From NCBI RefSeq assembly GCF_003752155.1, contig NZ_RJVG01000006.1, forward strand, positions 1 through 64,000: DNA of 64,000 nt. Direction: 5' to 3'. Below are positions 7,262 to 15,731 of this stretch, one piece after another. How positions within the stretch are numbered: the stretch's first letter is position 1; every line of letters begins with the position of its first letter. Origin of the DNA: Mobilisporobacter senegalensis. GTDB lineage: Bacteria; Bacillota; Clostridia; Lachnospirales; Lachnospiraceae. The translations under genes and the position numbers were made by a program. Below the pieces are notes generated by a model. That model saw only the letters and a list, made by a program, of their open reading frames with translations, did no database searches and was not told the origin of the DNA.

Positions 7262-9913
7262 TTATTTATTTCCTTTAAAATGTTCTAATCTTTCTGTAAT
7301 CTGTCCCATCATATTTGTATATTTCTCTAATTTTGCTTTTTCTTCATTTAACTTACTCTCCGGAGCTTTACTTATGAAATTGGCATTATTTAACATACCA
7401 TTTACACGTTTTAATTCTCCTTCAAGTTTCATTTTTTCTTTCTCAAGACGTTCAATCTCTTTCTCCACATCCACTAATTCTGCAAATGGAATATAGATTG
7501 AAGCTTTTGGAATTACAGTTGAAACCGCATCTGTATCAATACCTGACTTATCCTCCTGTACTATTACTTCACTGGCATATCCCAGCGTTGCAAAGAAAAC
7601 TTTACTATTATTAAAGATATCACGAATCTTTGGATCCTCAGATACTACAATCACACTTGCTTTTTTGCTAGGCGGAACATTCATTTCGGAACGAACATTA
7701 CGTATCCCCTTAACAGCATCTTTGATCATTTCAACTGCTTCTTCTTCCTTAGCAAAATTATAAGCATCTTTATAGATTGGCCATTCTGAAGTCATAACTG
7801 ACTCTTCTTTTTCCTGAAGGGTGCAAAAGATTTCTTCAGTGATAAATGGCATATAAGGATGTAATAATTTTAAAGAATCAATTAAAACAGTCTTTAATGT
7901 CCAAAGGGCTGCTGCTTTCGTTTCATCTTCTTCATTATATAATCTAGGTTTTACCATCTCGATATACCAATCACAGAATTCTTCCCAAATAAAGTCATAG
8001 ATTTTTTGTACTGCAATACCAAGCTCATATTTTTCCATGTTCTCAGTAACTTCTTTATTCAGTGTATTTACTTTAGATAAAATCCATCTGTCTGCCCCTG
8101 TTAAGGAATTTGTATCAATGGCATCTGGAATTTCCGCTTTTTCAAAATTCATCATGATAAATCTTGATGCATTCCATACCTTATTGGCAAAATTCCTGCT
8201 TGCTTCTACTCTCTCTAAATAGAATCTCATATCGTTACCAGGTGCATTACCTGTAATCAAAGTAAGTCTAAGTGCATCCGCACCGTATTGATCGATAATT
8301 TCTAACGGATCAATCCCATTACCAAGGGATTTACTCATCTTCCTTCCCTGAGAATCTCTTACAAGACCATGGATTAATACTTTTTCAAATGGTGACCTGC
8401 CGGTGTGTTCATAACCTGAGAATACCATTCTTACGACCCAGAAGAAGATAATATCGTATCCGGTTACCAGAACATTCGTTGGATAGAAATAATCTAATTC
8501 TTCTGTTTTCTCCGGCCAGCCAAGTGTTGAAAATGGCCATAGTGCTGAACTGAACCAGGTATCTAATGTATCTTCATCCTGAGTCAAATGATCATGACCA
8601 CATTTTGGACAGGTATCCACAACTTCTTTTGAAACAATAACTTCTCCACATTTATCACAATAATAAGCAGGGATTCTATGACCCCACCAAAGTTGTCTTG
8701 AGATACACCAGTCTCTGATATTCTCTAACCAATGGAGGTATGTTTTATCAAAATGTTCCGGTACAAATTCAAGTTCTCCATTTTTAATTGCGTTGATAGC
8801 AGGCTTTGCCAGTTCTTCCATCTTTACAAACCATTGCTGTTTAATTAGTGGTTCTACTGTTGTTTTACATCTATCATGTGTCCCTACATTATGAACATGC
8901 TCTTGAATTTTAACTAACAAGCCTAATTCATCTAATTCTTTAATGATCTGCTTTCTTGCCTCATAACGATCCATTCCTGCATATCTTCCACCTTTTTCGT
9001 TAATCGTAGCATCATCATTCATAACATTGATTTCTTCCAGATTATGTCTTTTTCCAACTTCAAAATCGTTTGGGTCATGAGCCGGAGTAATCTTAACAAC
9101 ACCTGTACCAAATTCTTTATCAACATAAGCATCTGCAACAACTGGAATCTCTTTGTTCATTAGAGGCAGTATCACCATTTTTCCAATTAAATGAGTATAT
9201 CTTTCATCTTCTGGATGTACAGCAACCGCAGTATCTCCAAGCATGGTTTCAGGTCTTGTTGTTGCAATCTCAACGAATTCATCACTTCCAACAACAGGAT
9301 ATTTAATATGCCAAAAATGCCCTTGTTGTTCCACATGTTCTACTTCCGCATCAGAGATAGAAGTATGACAAACCGGGCACCAGTTAATGATTCTTGAACC
9401 TTTATAAATATAGCCTTTTTCATATAATTTAATAAATACTTCAGTAACTGCTTTAGAGCAGCCTTCATCCATAGTAAATCTTTCTCTCTCCCAATCGCAG
9501 GAACTGCCTAACTTCTTTAACTGTGAGATAATTGTTCCGCCATATTCTTCTTTCCACTCCCAGGCTTTTTCAAGAAAACCCTCTCGTCCAAGATCATCTT
9601 TGTCAATGCCTCTGGATTTTAATTGTTCAATAATTTTAACTTCTGTTGCGATACTTGCATGATCTGTACCTGGCTGCCATAGGGCATTGAATCCTTGCAT
9701 TCTTTTAAAACGAATTAAAATGTCCTGCATAGTGTTATCTAATGCATGCCCCATATGAAGTTTACCAGTAATGTTTGGAGGCGGCATCACAATAGTGAAT
9801 GGCTTTTTGCTTCTATCCACCTTTGCATGAAAATAATTCTTGTTTATCCACTTTTCATATAGTCTTTCTTCAATATCTTTTGGATTATAAGTTTTTTCTA
9901 AATTTTGAGACAT
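7262..9913 (-). CDS. valS: Valyl-tRNA synthetase
   Basis: 883-residue class I aminoacyl-tRNA synthetase that charges tRNA-Val. The HIGH motif occurs as HMGH in [17 protein letters not shown] (near residue 53), and KMSKS is in [11 protein letters not shown] (near residue 528). The editing (CP1) domain contains the conserved [18 protein letters not shown] (about 218-235). The C-terminal coiled coil (about 815-880) is typical of ValRS. The gene is preceded by a T-box leader, so expression should rise when uncharged tRNA-Val accumulates. Between leader and start codon lies an unusual array of hairpin repeats. Length is normal. Confidence 0.98.
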   Translation of the reverse strand: MSQNLEKTYNPKDIEERLYEKWINKNYFHAKVDRSKKPFTIVMPPPNITGKLHMGHALDNTMQDILIRFKRMQGFNALWQPGTDHASIATEVKIIEQLKSRGIDKDDLGREGFLEKAWEWKEEYGGTIISQLKKLGSSCDWERERFTMDEGCSKAVTEVFIKLYEKGYIYKGSRIINWCPVCHTSISDAEVEHVEQQGHFWHIKYPVVGSDEFVEIATTRPETMLGDTAVAVHPEDERYTHLIGKMVILPLMNKEIPVVADAYVDKEFGTGVVKITPAHDPNDFEVGKRHNLEEINVMNDDATINEKGGRYAGMDRYEARKQIIKELDELGLLVKIQEHVHNVGTHDRCKTTVEPLIKQQWFVKMEELAKPAINAIKNGELEFVPEHFDKTYLHWLENIRDWCISRQLWWGHRIPAYYCDKCGEVIVSKEVVDTCPKCGHDHLTQDEDTLDTWFSSALWPFSTLGWPEKTEELDYFYPTNVLVTGYDIIFFWVVRMVFSGYEHTGRSPFEKVLIHGLVRDSQGRKMSKSLGNGIDPLEIIDQYGADALRLTLITGNAPGNDMRFYLERVEASRNFANKVWNASRFIMMNFEKAEIPDAIDTNSLTGADRWILSKVNTLNKEVTENMEKYELGIAVQKIYDFIWEEFCDWYIEMVKPRLYNEEDETKAAALWTLKTVLIDSLKLLHPYMPFITEEIFCTLQEKEESVMTSEWPIYKDAYNFAKEEEAVEMIKDAVKGIRNVRSEMNVPPSKKASVIVVSEDPKIRDIFNNSKVFFATLGYASEVIVQEDKSGIDTDAVSTVIPKASIYIPFAELVDVEKEIERLEKEKMKLEGELKRVNGMLNNANFISKAPESKLNEEKAKLEKYTNMMGQITERLEHFKGNK

Positions 9914-9996
9914 AATATCTTCCTTTCTGATATTTATTTACTGATCAAATTAATAGATTCTGTATGCGGCCTTGCAGACTTTTATTCATTGGCCTT

Positions 9997-10243
9997 GCAG
10001 ACTTTAGAAAACTTTGTTTTCTAAAGTTCATGGGCAGTCGCCTCGGTTCATTCTTGAGCCAAGCAGACTTTAGAAAAACTTCGTTTTTCTAAAGTTCGTG
10101 GGCAGTCGCCTTGTTTCATTCTTAAGCCTAGAAGACTTTAGAAAACTTCGTTTTCTAAAGTTCGTGGGCAGTCGCCTTGTTTCATTCTTAAGCCTAGAAG
10201 ACTTTAGAAAACTTCGTTTTCTAAAGTTCGTGGGCAGTCGCCC
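9997..10243 (-). repeat. Tandem 66-bp hairpin repeats in the valS 5' untranslated region
   Basis: Four units begin at 9997, 10063, 10131 and 10197 (66, 68, 66 and a truncated 47 bp). Each contains the inverted repeat ACTTTAGAAAAC-TTC-GTTTTCTAAAGT followed by GGGCAGTCGCC. The 68-bp unit has one extra A in the left arm and one extra T in the right arm, so pairing is preserved. A degenerate partial unit precedes them at about 9967-9996. The array lies downstream of the T-box terminator, so it is present only in read-through valS mRNA. Confidence 0.9.
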
Positions 10244-10248
10244 ACTAT

Positions 10249-10305
10249 CAGAATACTCACTCCCCAGCCTTCATGTAAACATGAGGCTGGGGAGTGAGTA
10301 TTCTG
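10249..10305 (-). repeat. Giant hairpin between the T-box and the repeat array
   Basis: Near-perfect inverted repeat with arms of 27 nt (10249-10275) and 26 nt (10280-10305), a single bulged base and a 4-nt loop. The core is ACTCCCCAGCCT/GGCTGGGGAGT. No T tract follows on either strand, so it is not an ordinary terminator. It could stabilise or process the valS mRNA. Confidence 0.85.
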
Positions 10306-10327
10306 CTGCTCGGCTCGTTGCCATCAC

Positions 10328-10600
10328 GAAAAGAAGCGGTCCTTCCCCTAAAAAGGGCGAAGGACCGCGGTACCACCTTTATTTATGATTTTAAATATCA
10401 TAATCTCTAAGTCTTTAACGGGACTGATTCGTTATCTTCTAATAAGAATTAATCTGCAATTCCTGTTCTCAAAGATACTGTTCAAGAGCTACCTTCAATA
10501 TGCACTTCCTAAGATGACTTTTCAGCCGATGAATCATCCTCTCTATTAGGGTTGCTAATCTACTCTTCTCTATCAATACATTTTAATATATTTCTCAATA
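10328..10600 (-). promoter_or_regulatory. T-box riboswitch (valine) controlling valS
   Basis: The minus strand shows the T-box sequence AGGTGGTACCGCGG (10378-10365) followed by a GC-rich terminator (arms 10355-10368 and 10336-10348, then TTCTTTTC). The T-box bases form the alternative antiterminator that pairs with the uncharged tRNA acceptor end. Upstream sequence of about 220 nt has the expected stem I size. Specificity for tRNA-Val is inferred from the downstream gene. Two GTA triplets near 10474 and 10490 could be the specifier, but I could not fold stem I well enough to choose. Confidence 0.9.
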
Positions 10601-10634
10601 GTATAATAATGTTCTATTAAGTTAACTAATAAAT

Positions 10635-10664
10635 ATAGTATTCTATAGATAGTATTTATGTCAA
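10635..10664 (-). promoter_or_regulatory. Candidate sigma-A promoter of the valS T-box leader
   Basis: Minus strand TTGACA (10664-10659), 18 nt, TACTAT (10640-10635). It is placed about 35 bp before the start of recognisable leader structure. Confidence 0.5.
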
Positions 10665-10757
10665 GTATTTTTTTCTTTAATATAATGCCAGAAAATGAAT
10701 AAAATAATTCACTAAAATATAAAGTGAACTTTTATATTTAAAAAATGAAACTTTTTA

Positions 10758-10786
10758 TTCAAAATTCTGTTAATTTATGATATAAT
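10758..10786 (+). promoter_or_regulatory. Candidate sigma-A promoter of the DUF1538-PII operon
   Basis: TTCAAA, 17 nt, TATAAT, with an extended -10 TG (TGATATAAT). It lies about 135 bp upstream of the first gene. Nothing else was recognised between 10665 and 10922. Confidence 0.5.
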
Positions 10787-10922
10787 ATATACAATTGCTG
10801 TTTTTCCTCGAATTATTTATTCTATTCTATCTATAATTGATCTATGAGAATCAGGGGATTTCACTCTATTTTTCATGAACAAAGCAACTGTCAATTGATT
10901 TTAGTCTTCAAAGGAGGTCTTA

Positions 10923-12443
10923 ATGAACAAGAATTTATTGCTTAAAATTAAAGAGTCCCTCACTTCTGTTCTTCCAATTACAGTTATTGTCTTAATCTTA
11001 CATATGACAATATCTCCAATACCAAAAGGTACTTTAGCATTATTTTTAGTTGGTACAGTCTTTCTCATTATTGGAATGGGTCTGTTTACTTTAGGTGCTG
11101 ATTTAGCTATGATGCCTATGGGAGAACTTGTAGGTGCGGGGATTGCCAAATCTAAAAAATTAATCTTTATGGTTATTGTATCATTAATTTTTGGTATTAT
11201 AATAACAGTCGCAGAACCCGATCTTCAGGTTTTGGCAAGACAAGTTCCTTCGGTACCAGACCCTATCATTATATGGTCGGTAGCCATTGGAGTTGGTGTA
11301 TTTTTAGTAATAGCCTTACTTCGTATTGTTTTTCAGCTAAGATTATCCTATCTATTATTGATATTTTATATTGGTTTATTTATTATTGCTGCTTTTACAT
11401 CAGTAGATTTTCTTTCTGTAGCCTTTGATTCAGGAGGGGTTACGACAGGACCTATTACAGTTCCTTTTATTATGGCATTAGGTCTTGGTATCTCAACAGT
11501 GCGTGGAGACAAAGCATCCCATGATGATAGTTTTGGACTGGTAGCCTTATGCTCTGTTGGACCTATTTTAGCAGTACTTTTGATGGCACTTTTCTATAAT
11601 CCCACTTCTGGGACATATGAAGCTTTAAGTAAGATAGAAGTACATTCTATCAAGGAATTATTTCATTTGTTCATAGAAGAAATACCTCATTATATGAAAG
11701 AAGTAGCAATCGCATTATCTCCTATTGTAGGATTTTTTGGATTGTTCCAAGTTTTTTCCCTTAAACTAAATCATAGAAAAATAGCAAAAATCATTATAGG
11801 AGTTCTATACACTTACATGGGATTAGTAATATTTCTTACAGGTGTTAATCTGGGATTTTTACCGGTTGGTAAATATCTTGGAAGTAAAATAGCCAGCCTG
11901 CCTTATAACCAGATACTGATACCTCTTGGCATGGTAATGGGCTTTTTCATTGTAACAGCAGAACCTGCTGTACATGTTCTTACGAAACAGGTGGAAAATA
12001 TAACTGGTGGAAGTATATCGCGAAAATCAATACTTGCAAGTCTTTCTATTGGTATTGCAATCTCTGTAGGCTTAGCAATGCTTCGGGTACTCACCGGTAT
12101 CAGTATATGGTACATGATCCTTCCTGGTTATGGAATTGCACTTATTCTTACTTTTTTTGTACCTAAAATATTTACTGCAATTGCTTTCGACTCAGGAGGG
12201 GTCGCCTCAGGCCCAATGACCGCAACTTTCTTACTTCCTTTTGCTATGGGTGCTTGTGAGCAATTAGGCGGAAACGTTTTATCAGATGCCTTTGGTATCG
12301 TTGCTATGGTTGCCATGACTCCACTTGTGACTATACAAATTCTAGGATTAGTATATAATATAAAGAATAGAATTTCTTCTGATGAAGTTGTATTATTACC
12401 AAATGAAAGTGAAGAAATTATCGACTTTGAGGAGGATAACTAA
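10923..12443 (+). CDS. Duplicated polytopic membrane protein, DUF1538 type
   Basis: 506 residues, about 12-14 hydrophobic segments in two homologous halves (about 10-230 and 265-490). Each half repeats the same two motifs: AEPDLQVLARQV and AEPAVHVLTKQV, then FDSGGVTTGPITVPFIMALG and FDSGGVASGPMTATFLLPFA. The internal duplication and buried polar DSGG/GP motifs suggest a transporter with inverted or tandem repeats. I recognise this as DUF1538-like from memory; no function is established to my knowledge. Two PII-like genes follow directly (0 and 4 bp gaps), so a nucleotide- or metabolite-sensing control of transport is inferred. AGGAGG precedes the ATG. Confidence 0.85.
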   Translation: MNKNLLLKIKESLTSVLPITVIVLILHMTISPIPKGTLALFLVGTVFLIIGMGLFTLGADLAMMPMGELVGAGIAKSKKLIFMVIVSLIFGIIITVAEPDLQVLARQVPSVPDPIIIWSVAIGVGVFLVIALLRIVFQLRLSYLLLIFYIGLFIIAAFTSVDFLSVAFDSGGVTTGPITVPFIMALGLGISTVRGDKASHDDSFGLVALCSVGPILAVLLMALFYNPTSGTYEALSKIEVHSIKELFHLFIEEIPHYMKEVAIALSPIVGFFGLFQVFSLKLNHRKIAKIIIGVLYTYMGLVIFLTGVNLGFLPVGKYLGSKIASLPYNQILIPLGMVMGFFIVTAEPAVHVLTKQVENITGGSISRKSILASLSIGIAISVGLAMLRVLTGISIWYMILPGYGIALILTFFVPKIFTAIAFDSGGVASGPMTATFLLPFAMGACEQLGGNVLSDAFGIVAMVAMTPLVTIQILGLVYNIKNRISSDEVVLLPNESEEIIDFEEDN

Positions 12444-12797
12444 ATGGATGAAAACACAAGACCAGTAAAGCTATTGGTCAGTATTGTAAATCGAGGAAAA
12501 GGTGAAAAAGTAGAAGAATTATTACAGTCAATGGAGATCACATATCATTTGATATGTCTAGGTCACGGTACTGCTGATTCTGATATTCTTGACTATCTGG
12601 GTCTTGGTGAAACAGATAAAGATATCGTTTTAAGCGTAATAGAAAACGATAAGATACCATTGGCATTAGATACGTTGGATAATAAACTACATTTTTCAAA
12701 AGATGGAAATGGTATCGCTTTTACAATTCCAATTAACAGTGTAGGTGGACCAATTACTTTAAAGGTCTTAACCGGCTTATTACGAAGGGAGCATTAA
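12444..12797 (+). CDS. PII-like signalling protein (divergent, first copy)
   Basis: 117 residues with the beta-alpha-beta pattern of PII trimers: KLLVSIVNRGKGEKVEELLQ (first strand and helix), a glycine-rich segment LGHGTADSDILDYLGLGETDKDIVLSVI in place of the T-loop region, and a C-terminal GIAFTIPINSVGG strand. It lacks the canonical uridylylated T-loop tyrosine context of GlnB. It begins at the base after the upstream stop codon, so coupling is expected. Probably regulates the membrane protein as a heteromer or together with the next gene product; this is inference. Confidence 0.7.
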   Translation: MDENTRPVKLLVSIVNRGKGEKVEELLQSMEITYHLICLGHGTADSDILDYLGLGETDKDIVLSVIENDKIPLALDTLDNKLHFSKDGNGIAFTIPINSVGGPITLKVLTGLLRREH

Positions 12798-12801
12798 GAG
12801 C

Positions 12802-13131
12802 ATGAGTATAGATAGAAAATATGATTTGATTGTTACAATTATAAACCATGGTGATTCTGATATTGTAATGGAGGCAGCAAAAGGGGCTGGTGCAACTGGC
12901 GGTACTGTCTTAACTGCACGTGGTTTAGGTTCAAAAGAAGCAGAAAAATTCTTTGGTATCTCCATACAACCAGAGAAAGAAGTTGTTCTTATCGTCGTGA
13001 AAAAAGATATTAAAAAAGATATTATGCATGCAGTGTGCAATGCAGCTGGTCTAAATACGAAAGCAAGCGGTATATCTTTTTCACTGCCAATTGATGATGT
13101 AATAGGTATAGCATCAATTGAAAAATTTTAA
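12802..13131 (+). CDS. PII-like signalling protein (second copy)
   Basis: 109 residues, closer to classic PII than its neighbour: DLIVTIINHGDSDIVMEAAKGAGATGGTVLTARGLG has the first strand, helix and the GATGGTV-x-ARG turn found in PII nucleotide-binding proteins, and VVLIVVKKDIKKDIMHAVCNAAG resembles the second beta-alpha unit. Such proteins bind ATP/ADP and small effectors and gate transporters or enzymes. The start at 12802 gives a 4-bp gap from the first copy. Last gene of the three-gene unit. Confidence 0.78.
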   Translation: MSIDRKYDLIVTIINHGDSDIVMEAAKGAGATGGTVLTARGLGSKEAEKFFGISIQPEKEVVLIVVKKDIKKDIMHAVCNAAGLNTKASGISFSLPIDDVIGIASIEKF

Positions 13132-13173
13132 TTTAAAAGATTATTATCAAATATAAATATCTGCTATATATGT

Positions 13174-13295
13174 AAAAAGAAACTATATATTTCAAAGATA
13201 ACTTATAAGTCATATATGTGAACAACAGTAAGAAAAGAAATGTAGCTGTTTTCACCGATTGTCTTATAAATTGCCAGAAATATATAGTTTCTTTT
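13174..13295. repeat. Inverted-repeat element between convergent genes
   Basis: Terminal arms AAAAAGAAACTATATATTTC (13174-13193) and GAAATATATAGTTTCTTTT (13277-13295) enclose about 83 bp with no ORF. It lies between the PII operon and the convergent mcp gene and could act as a bidirectional terminator or be a small non-autonomous element. The same arm sequence recurs in the terminator at 54695-54730. Confidence 0.6.
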
Positions 13296-13334
13296 AGTTC
13301 ACAGAGAAATAATTTTTCAATAGTCTCTTAAACT

Positions 13335-15173
13335 TTAATACTTACCAAAATCTTTATCACTTAATACGATCTTTGGCTTTGAAACAGATGGAACTTCACT
13401 GATTTTGCCTTCCTGGCTTATATTCTCTTTTTTGTTAGCCATACTTTCAAGCATTAACAGCACATCCGGATTAATATCATTAAATGTTCCATTATATTTT
13501 ACATTTTGTTTAATTTTGAATCTGCTTACTAAATCTTTTAACAGTGCAGCCTGACTTGAAAGTTCTTCGCTTGCGGCAGCACTTTCCTCAGAAGTAGCAG
13601 AATTATTTTGAACAACTTCTGAAACCTGCATGATTCCTTGATTTATCTGTTCAATTCCTGTAGCTTGCTCCTCTGATGCAATTGATATATTGTTAACAAT
13701 ATCAGCTACTTCTTCAATTCCTGAAACAATTTTATTTAATGCTTCTGCTGTTTCTTTGGCAATTTTCGTACCGTTTTCTGCTTTCTTTATAGAATCTTCG
13801 ATCATATCGGTAGTTTCTTTTGCAGCACTGGCAGACCTTGCAGCAAGTGTCCTGACTTCTTCTGCAACCACTGCAAATCCTTTTCCATGCTGACCTGCTC
13901 TTGCAGCTTCCACAGCAGCATTTAAGGCTAAGATATTTGTTTGAAATGCTATATCATCTATTACTTTTATGATCTTATAAATATTTGCAGAGGATTCATT
14001 GATTTCTTCCATGGATTTAAGCATATCCTGCATTTGAGTATTTCCCTGCATAGCATTTACTTTCGCATTTTCCGATAAATCATTTGCTTTCCTTGCATTT
14101 CCGGCATTTAATTGTGTTTGTGATGATATTTCTTCTAAGGAGGCTGTTAATTCCTCTACGGAACTAGCCTGTTCTGTAGCCCCCTGAGAAAGAGAAATAC
14201 TTGAATCTGATACCTGTTTTGAGCCAACAGCTACTTGTTCTGACGCCGTTGCGATATTGCTTAGAACTTCATTATTATTGTCGACCATCCTTGCCAACAT
14301 TTTACCTAAGAGATCTTTTTCAGAACGGATGGCAACTTCAACAGTCAGGTCTCCTTCTGCAATCTTCTCTGCTACCAATGCCTGTCCACGGATATTCTCG
14401 ATCATTCTGTCAAAGGCTCTGGCAAGACTGCCGATCTCATCTTTCGTATCAGCTGCCACGCTTACATTCACATCCCCCAGTGCAAGCTTATCCGCTGACT
14501 CTACCATTTGATTGACTGGTTTGCTTATAATACGTGAAATTAATACTCCAAGAAAGATTGAAATTAATACCCCAGCTCCAATAACAGTAATCATAGTAAA
14601 GGAGGCTGTTTTTGCTGTAGCATTATTAAAATCAGAACTTTCTTTGGCATCATCTGTTTTTAATTTCATAAGGTTATCTGTCTCTTTTTGAGCTGTATTT
14701 GCTATTTCCGATGCATAGCTTCCAGTTAAATGTTCATAAGCTTCGTCTGTTTTATTTGACTGGATTAATTCTATAATTTCATCACCAAATTGTTCAAAAT
14801 CGTTTATTGTCTGGGTCAACAAATCAAAACTTTCTTGAACATCGGGGTTTTTTATACCTGCCTGAAATTTAGTAATGCTATCAGAAATCATTATCCTGCA
14901 TTCTTCATATTCATCGATATAAATCTGGCTATTACTCCCGTCCTTTACAATATATAACTTGTGCAAAACTACACGTTGTCTTTGGTAATTTCTCGCAATA
15001 TCTGCCAGAGCCGGCATTGTCGCAGTATGTCTTTCATACATCTCTGTATCTAAATTATTAATTTTATTAATATTAATAATCCCTACTACTCCTACTATTC
15101 CTGCTATCATTGCAACGATAATAAATCCAATTATAAGCTTTGCAGCTATTTTTAAATTATAATACCATTTCAT
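13335..15173 (-). CDS. Methyl-accepting chemotaxis protein (module 1)
   Basis: 612 residues. Membrane helix 1 (about 10-32), a four-helix-bundle type sensor (about 35-188), membrane helix 2 (about 190-212), HAMP, and a long signalling domain whose hairpin tip has [37 protein letters not shown], the CheA/CheW contact. The C-terminus ends LSDKDFGKY, nearly the same tail as the second receptor at 23957-25669 (LSDTEYGKY), which may be a docking site for the adaptation enzymes. It follows cheW by 20 bp. The sensor domain differs from that of the second receptor, so the ligands probably differ. Confidence 0.95.
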   Translation of the reverse strand: MKWYYNLKIAAKLIIGFIIVAMIAGIVGVVGIININKINNLDTEMYERHTATMPALADIARNYQRQRVVLHKLYIVKDGSNSQIYIDEYEECRIMISDSITKFQAGIKNPDVQESFDLLTQTINDFEQFGDEIIELIQSNKTDEAYEHLTGSYASEIANTAQKETDNLMKLKTDDAKESSDFNNATAKTASFTMITVIGAGVLISIFLGVLISRIISKPVNQMVESADKLALGDVNVSVAADTKDEIGSLARAFDRMIENIRGQALVAEKIAEGDLTVEVAIRSEKDLLGKMLARMVDNNNEVLSNIATASEQVAVGSKQVSDSSISLSQGATEQASSVEELTASLEEISSQTQLNAGNARKANDLSENAKVNAMQGNTQMQDMLKSMEEINESSANIYKIIKVIDDIAFQTNILALNAAVEAARAGQHGKGFAVVAEEVRTLAARSASAAKETTDMIEDSIKKAENGTKIAKETAEALNKIVSGIEEVADIVNNISIASEEQATGIEQINQGIMQVSEVVQNNSATSEESAAASEELSSQAALLKDLVSRFKIKQNVKYNGTFNDINPDVLLMLESMANKKENISQEGKISEVPSVSKPKIVLSDKDFGKY

Positions 15174-15199
15174 ATGTACTTCCTCCGTATTCTACATTG

Positions 15200-15694
15200 T
15201 TATAGTGCATCATGTAAATCTTCTAATTCATCTTCTGTAAGTAATTTTTCACAATCCAGTAATAACTTAACGTCATTACCTACTTTGCCTATTTTGTTAA
15301 TATAACGGTTCTGCACTCCCTTATTCATCTGAGGAGGATCTACTATCTCTTCCTCCAAAATGGTAATAACTTCCGTCACACTATCTACGATAAGTCCAAT
15401 GGATATATTGTTAATGTCCACTACAATGACACATGTCCGATCATTATACCCTCTTGGTTCCTTCTTAAATCGCAGTCTTACATCCATTACGGGTATAATC
15501 TTCCCTCTTAAGTTTATGATTCCCTTTACATATTCAGGAAGTTCCGGTACCTGGGTGATACTCTGTATCCCTATGATTTCCGTAACATATCTTATCTCAA
15601 GCCCATAACTTTCTTTATCCAAAGAAAATGTTAAGAATCTCCCTTTTTGCGTATCTTCCTCTAAGGCCGTACTATCATTTATTATTTCTTTCAT
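15200..15694 (-). CDS. cheW: Chemotaxis coupling protein CheW (module 1)
   Basis: 164 residues, single CheW domain (about 18-155) with the typical [51 protein letters not shown] core. It links receptor tips to the CheA P5 domain. I chose the ATG at 15694 over an in-frame GTG at 15700 because the resulting N-terminus aligns with the paralogue at 25699-26193 and has the same length. It lies between cheA and mcp. It is nearly identical to the second copy through most of its length, pointing to a recent duplication or strong constraint. Confidence 0.95.
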   Translation of the reverse strand: MKEIINDSTALEEDTQKGRFLTFSLDKESYGLEIRYVTEIIGIQSITQVPELPEYVKGIINLRGKIIPVMDVRLRFKKEPRGYNDRTCVIVVDINNISIGLIVDSVTEVITILEEEIVDPPQMNKGVQNRYINKIGKVGNDVKLLLDCEKLLTEDELEDLHDAL

Positions 15695-15731
15695 AGACAC
15701 ATTTCCTTTCCATCATGGTTATTTCACGAAT

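Noticed and set aside
9997-10243. Possible CRISPR array
   Set aside because: Units are contiguous 66-bp tandem copies without unique spacers, and no cas genes are present.
10098-10388. Plus-strand ORF of 96 residues with a repeated 22-residue protein unit
   Set aside because: It is the translation of the 66-bp DNA repeats (22 codons) and then of the T-box terminator. It has no ribosome site and lies antisense to the valS leader.
10440-10500. Exact specifier codon of the valine T-box
   Set aside because: Two GTA triplets are possible and stem I could not be folded reliably by eye, so no single codon is reported as a feature.
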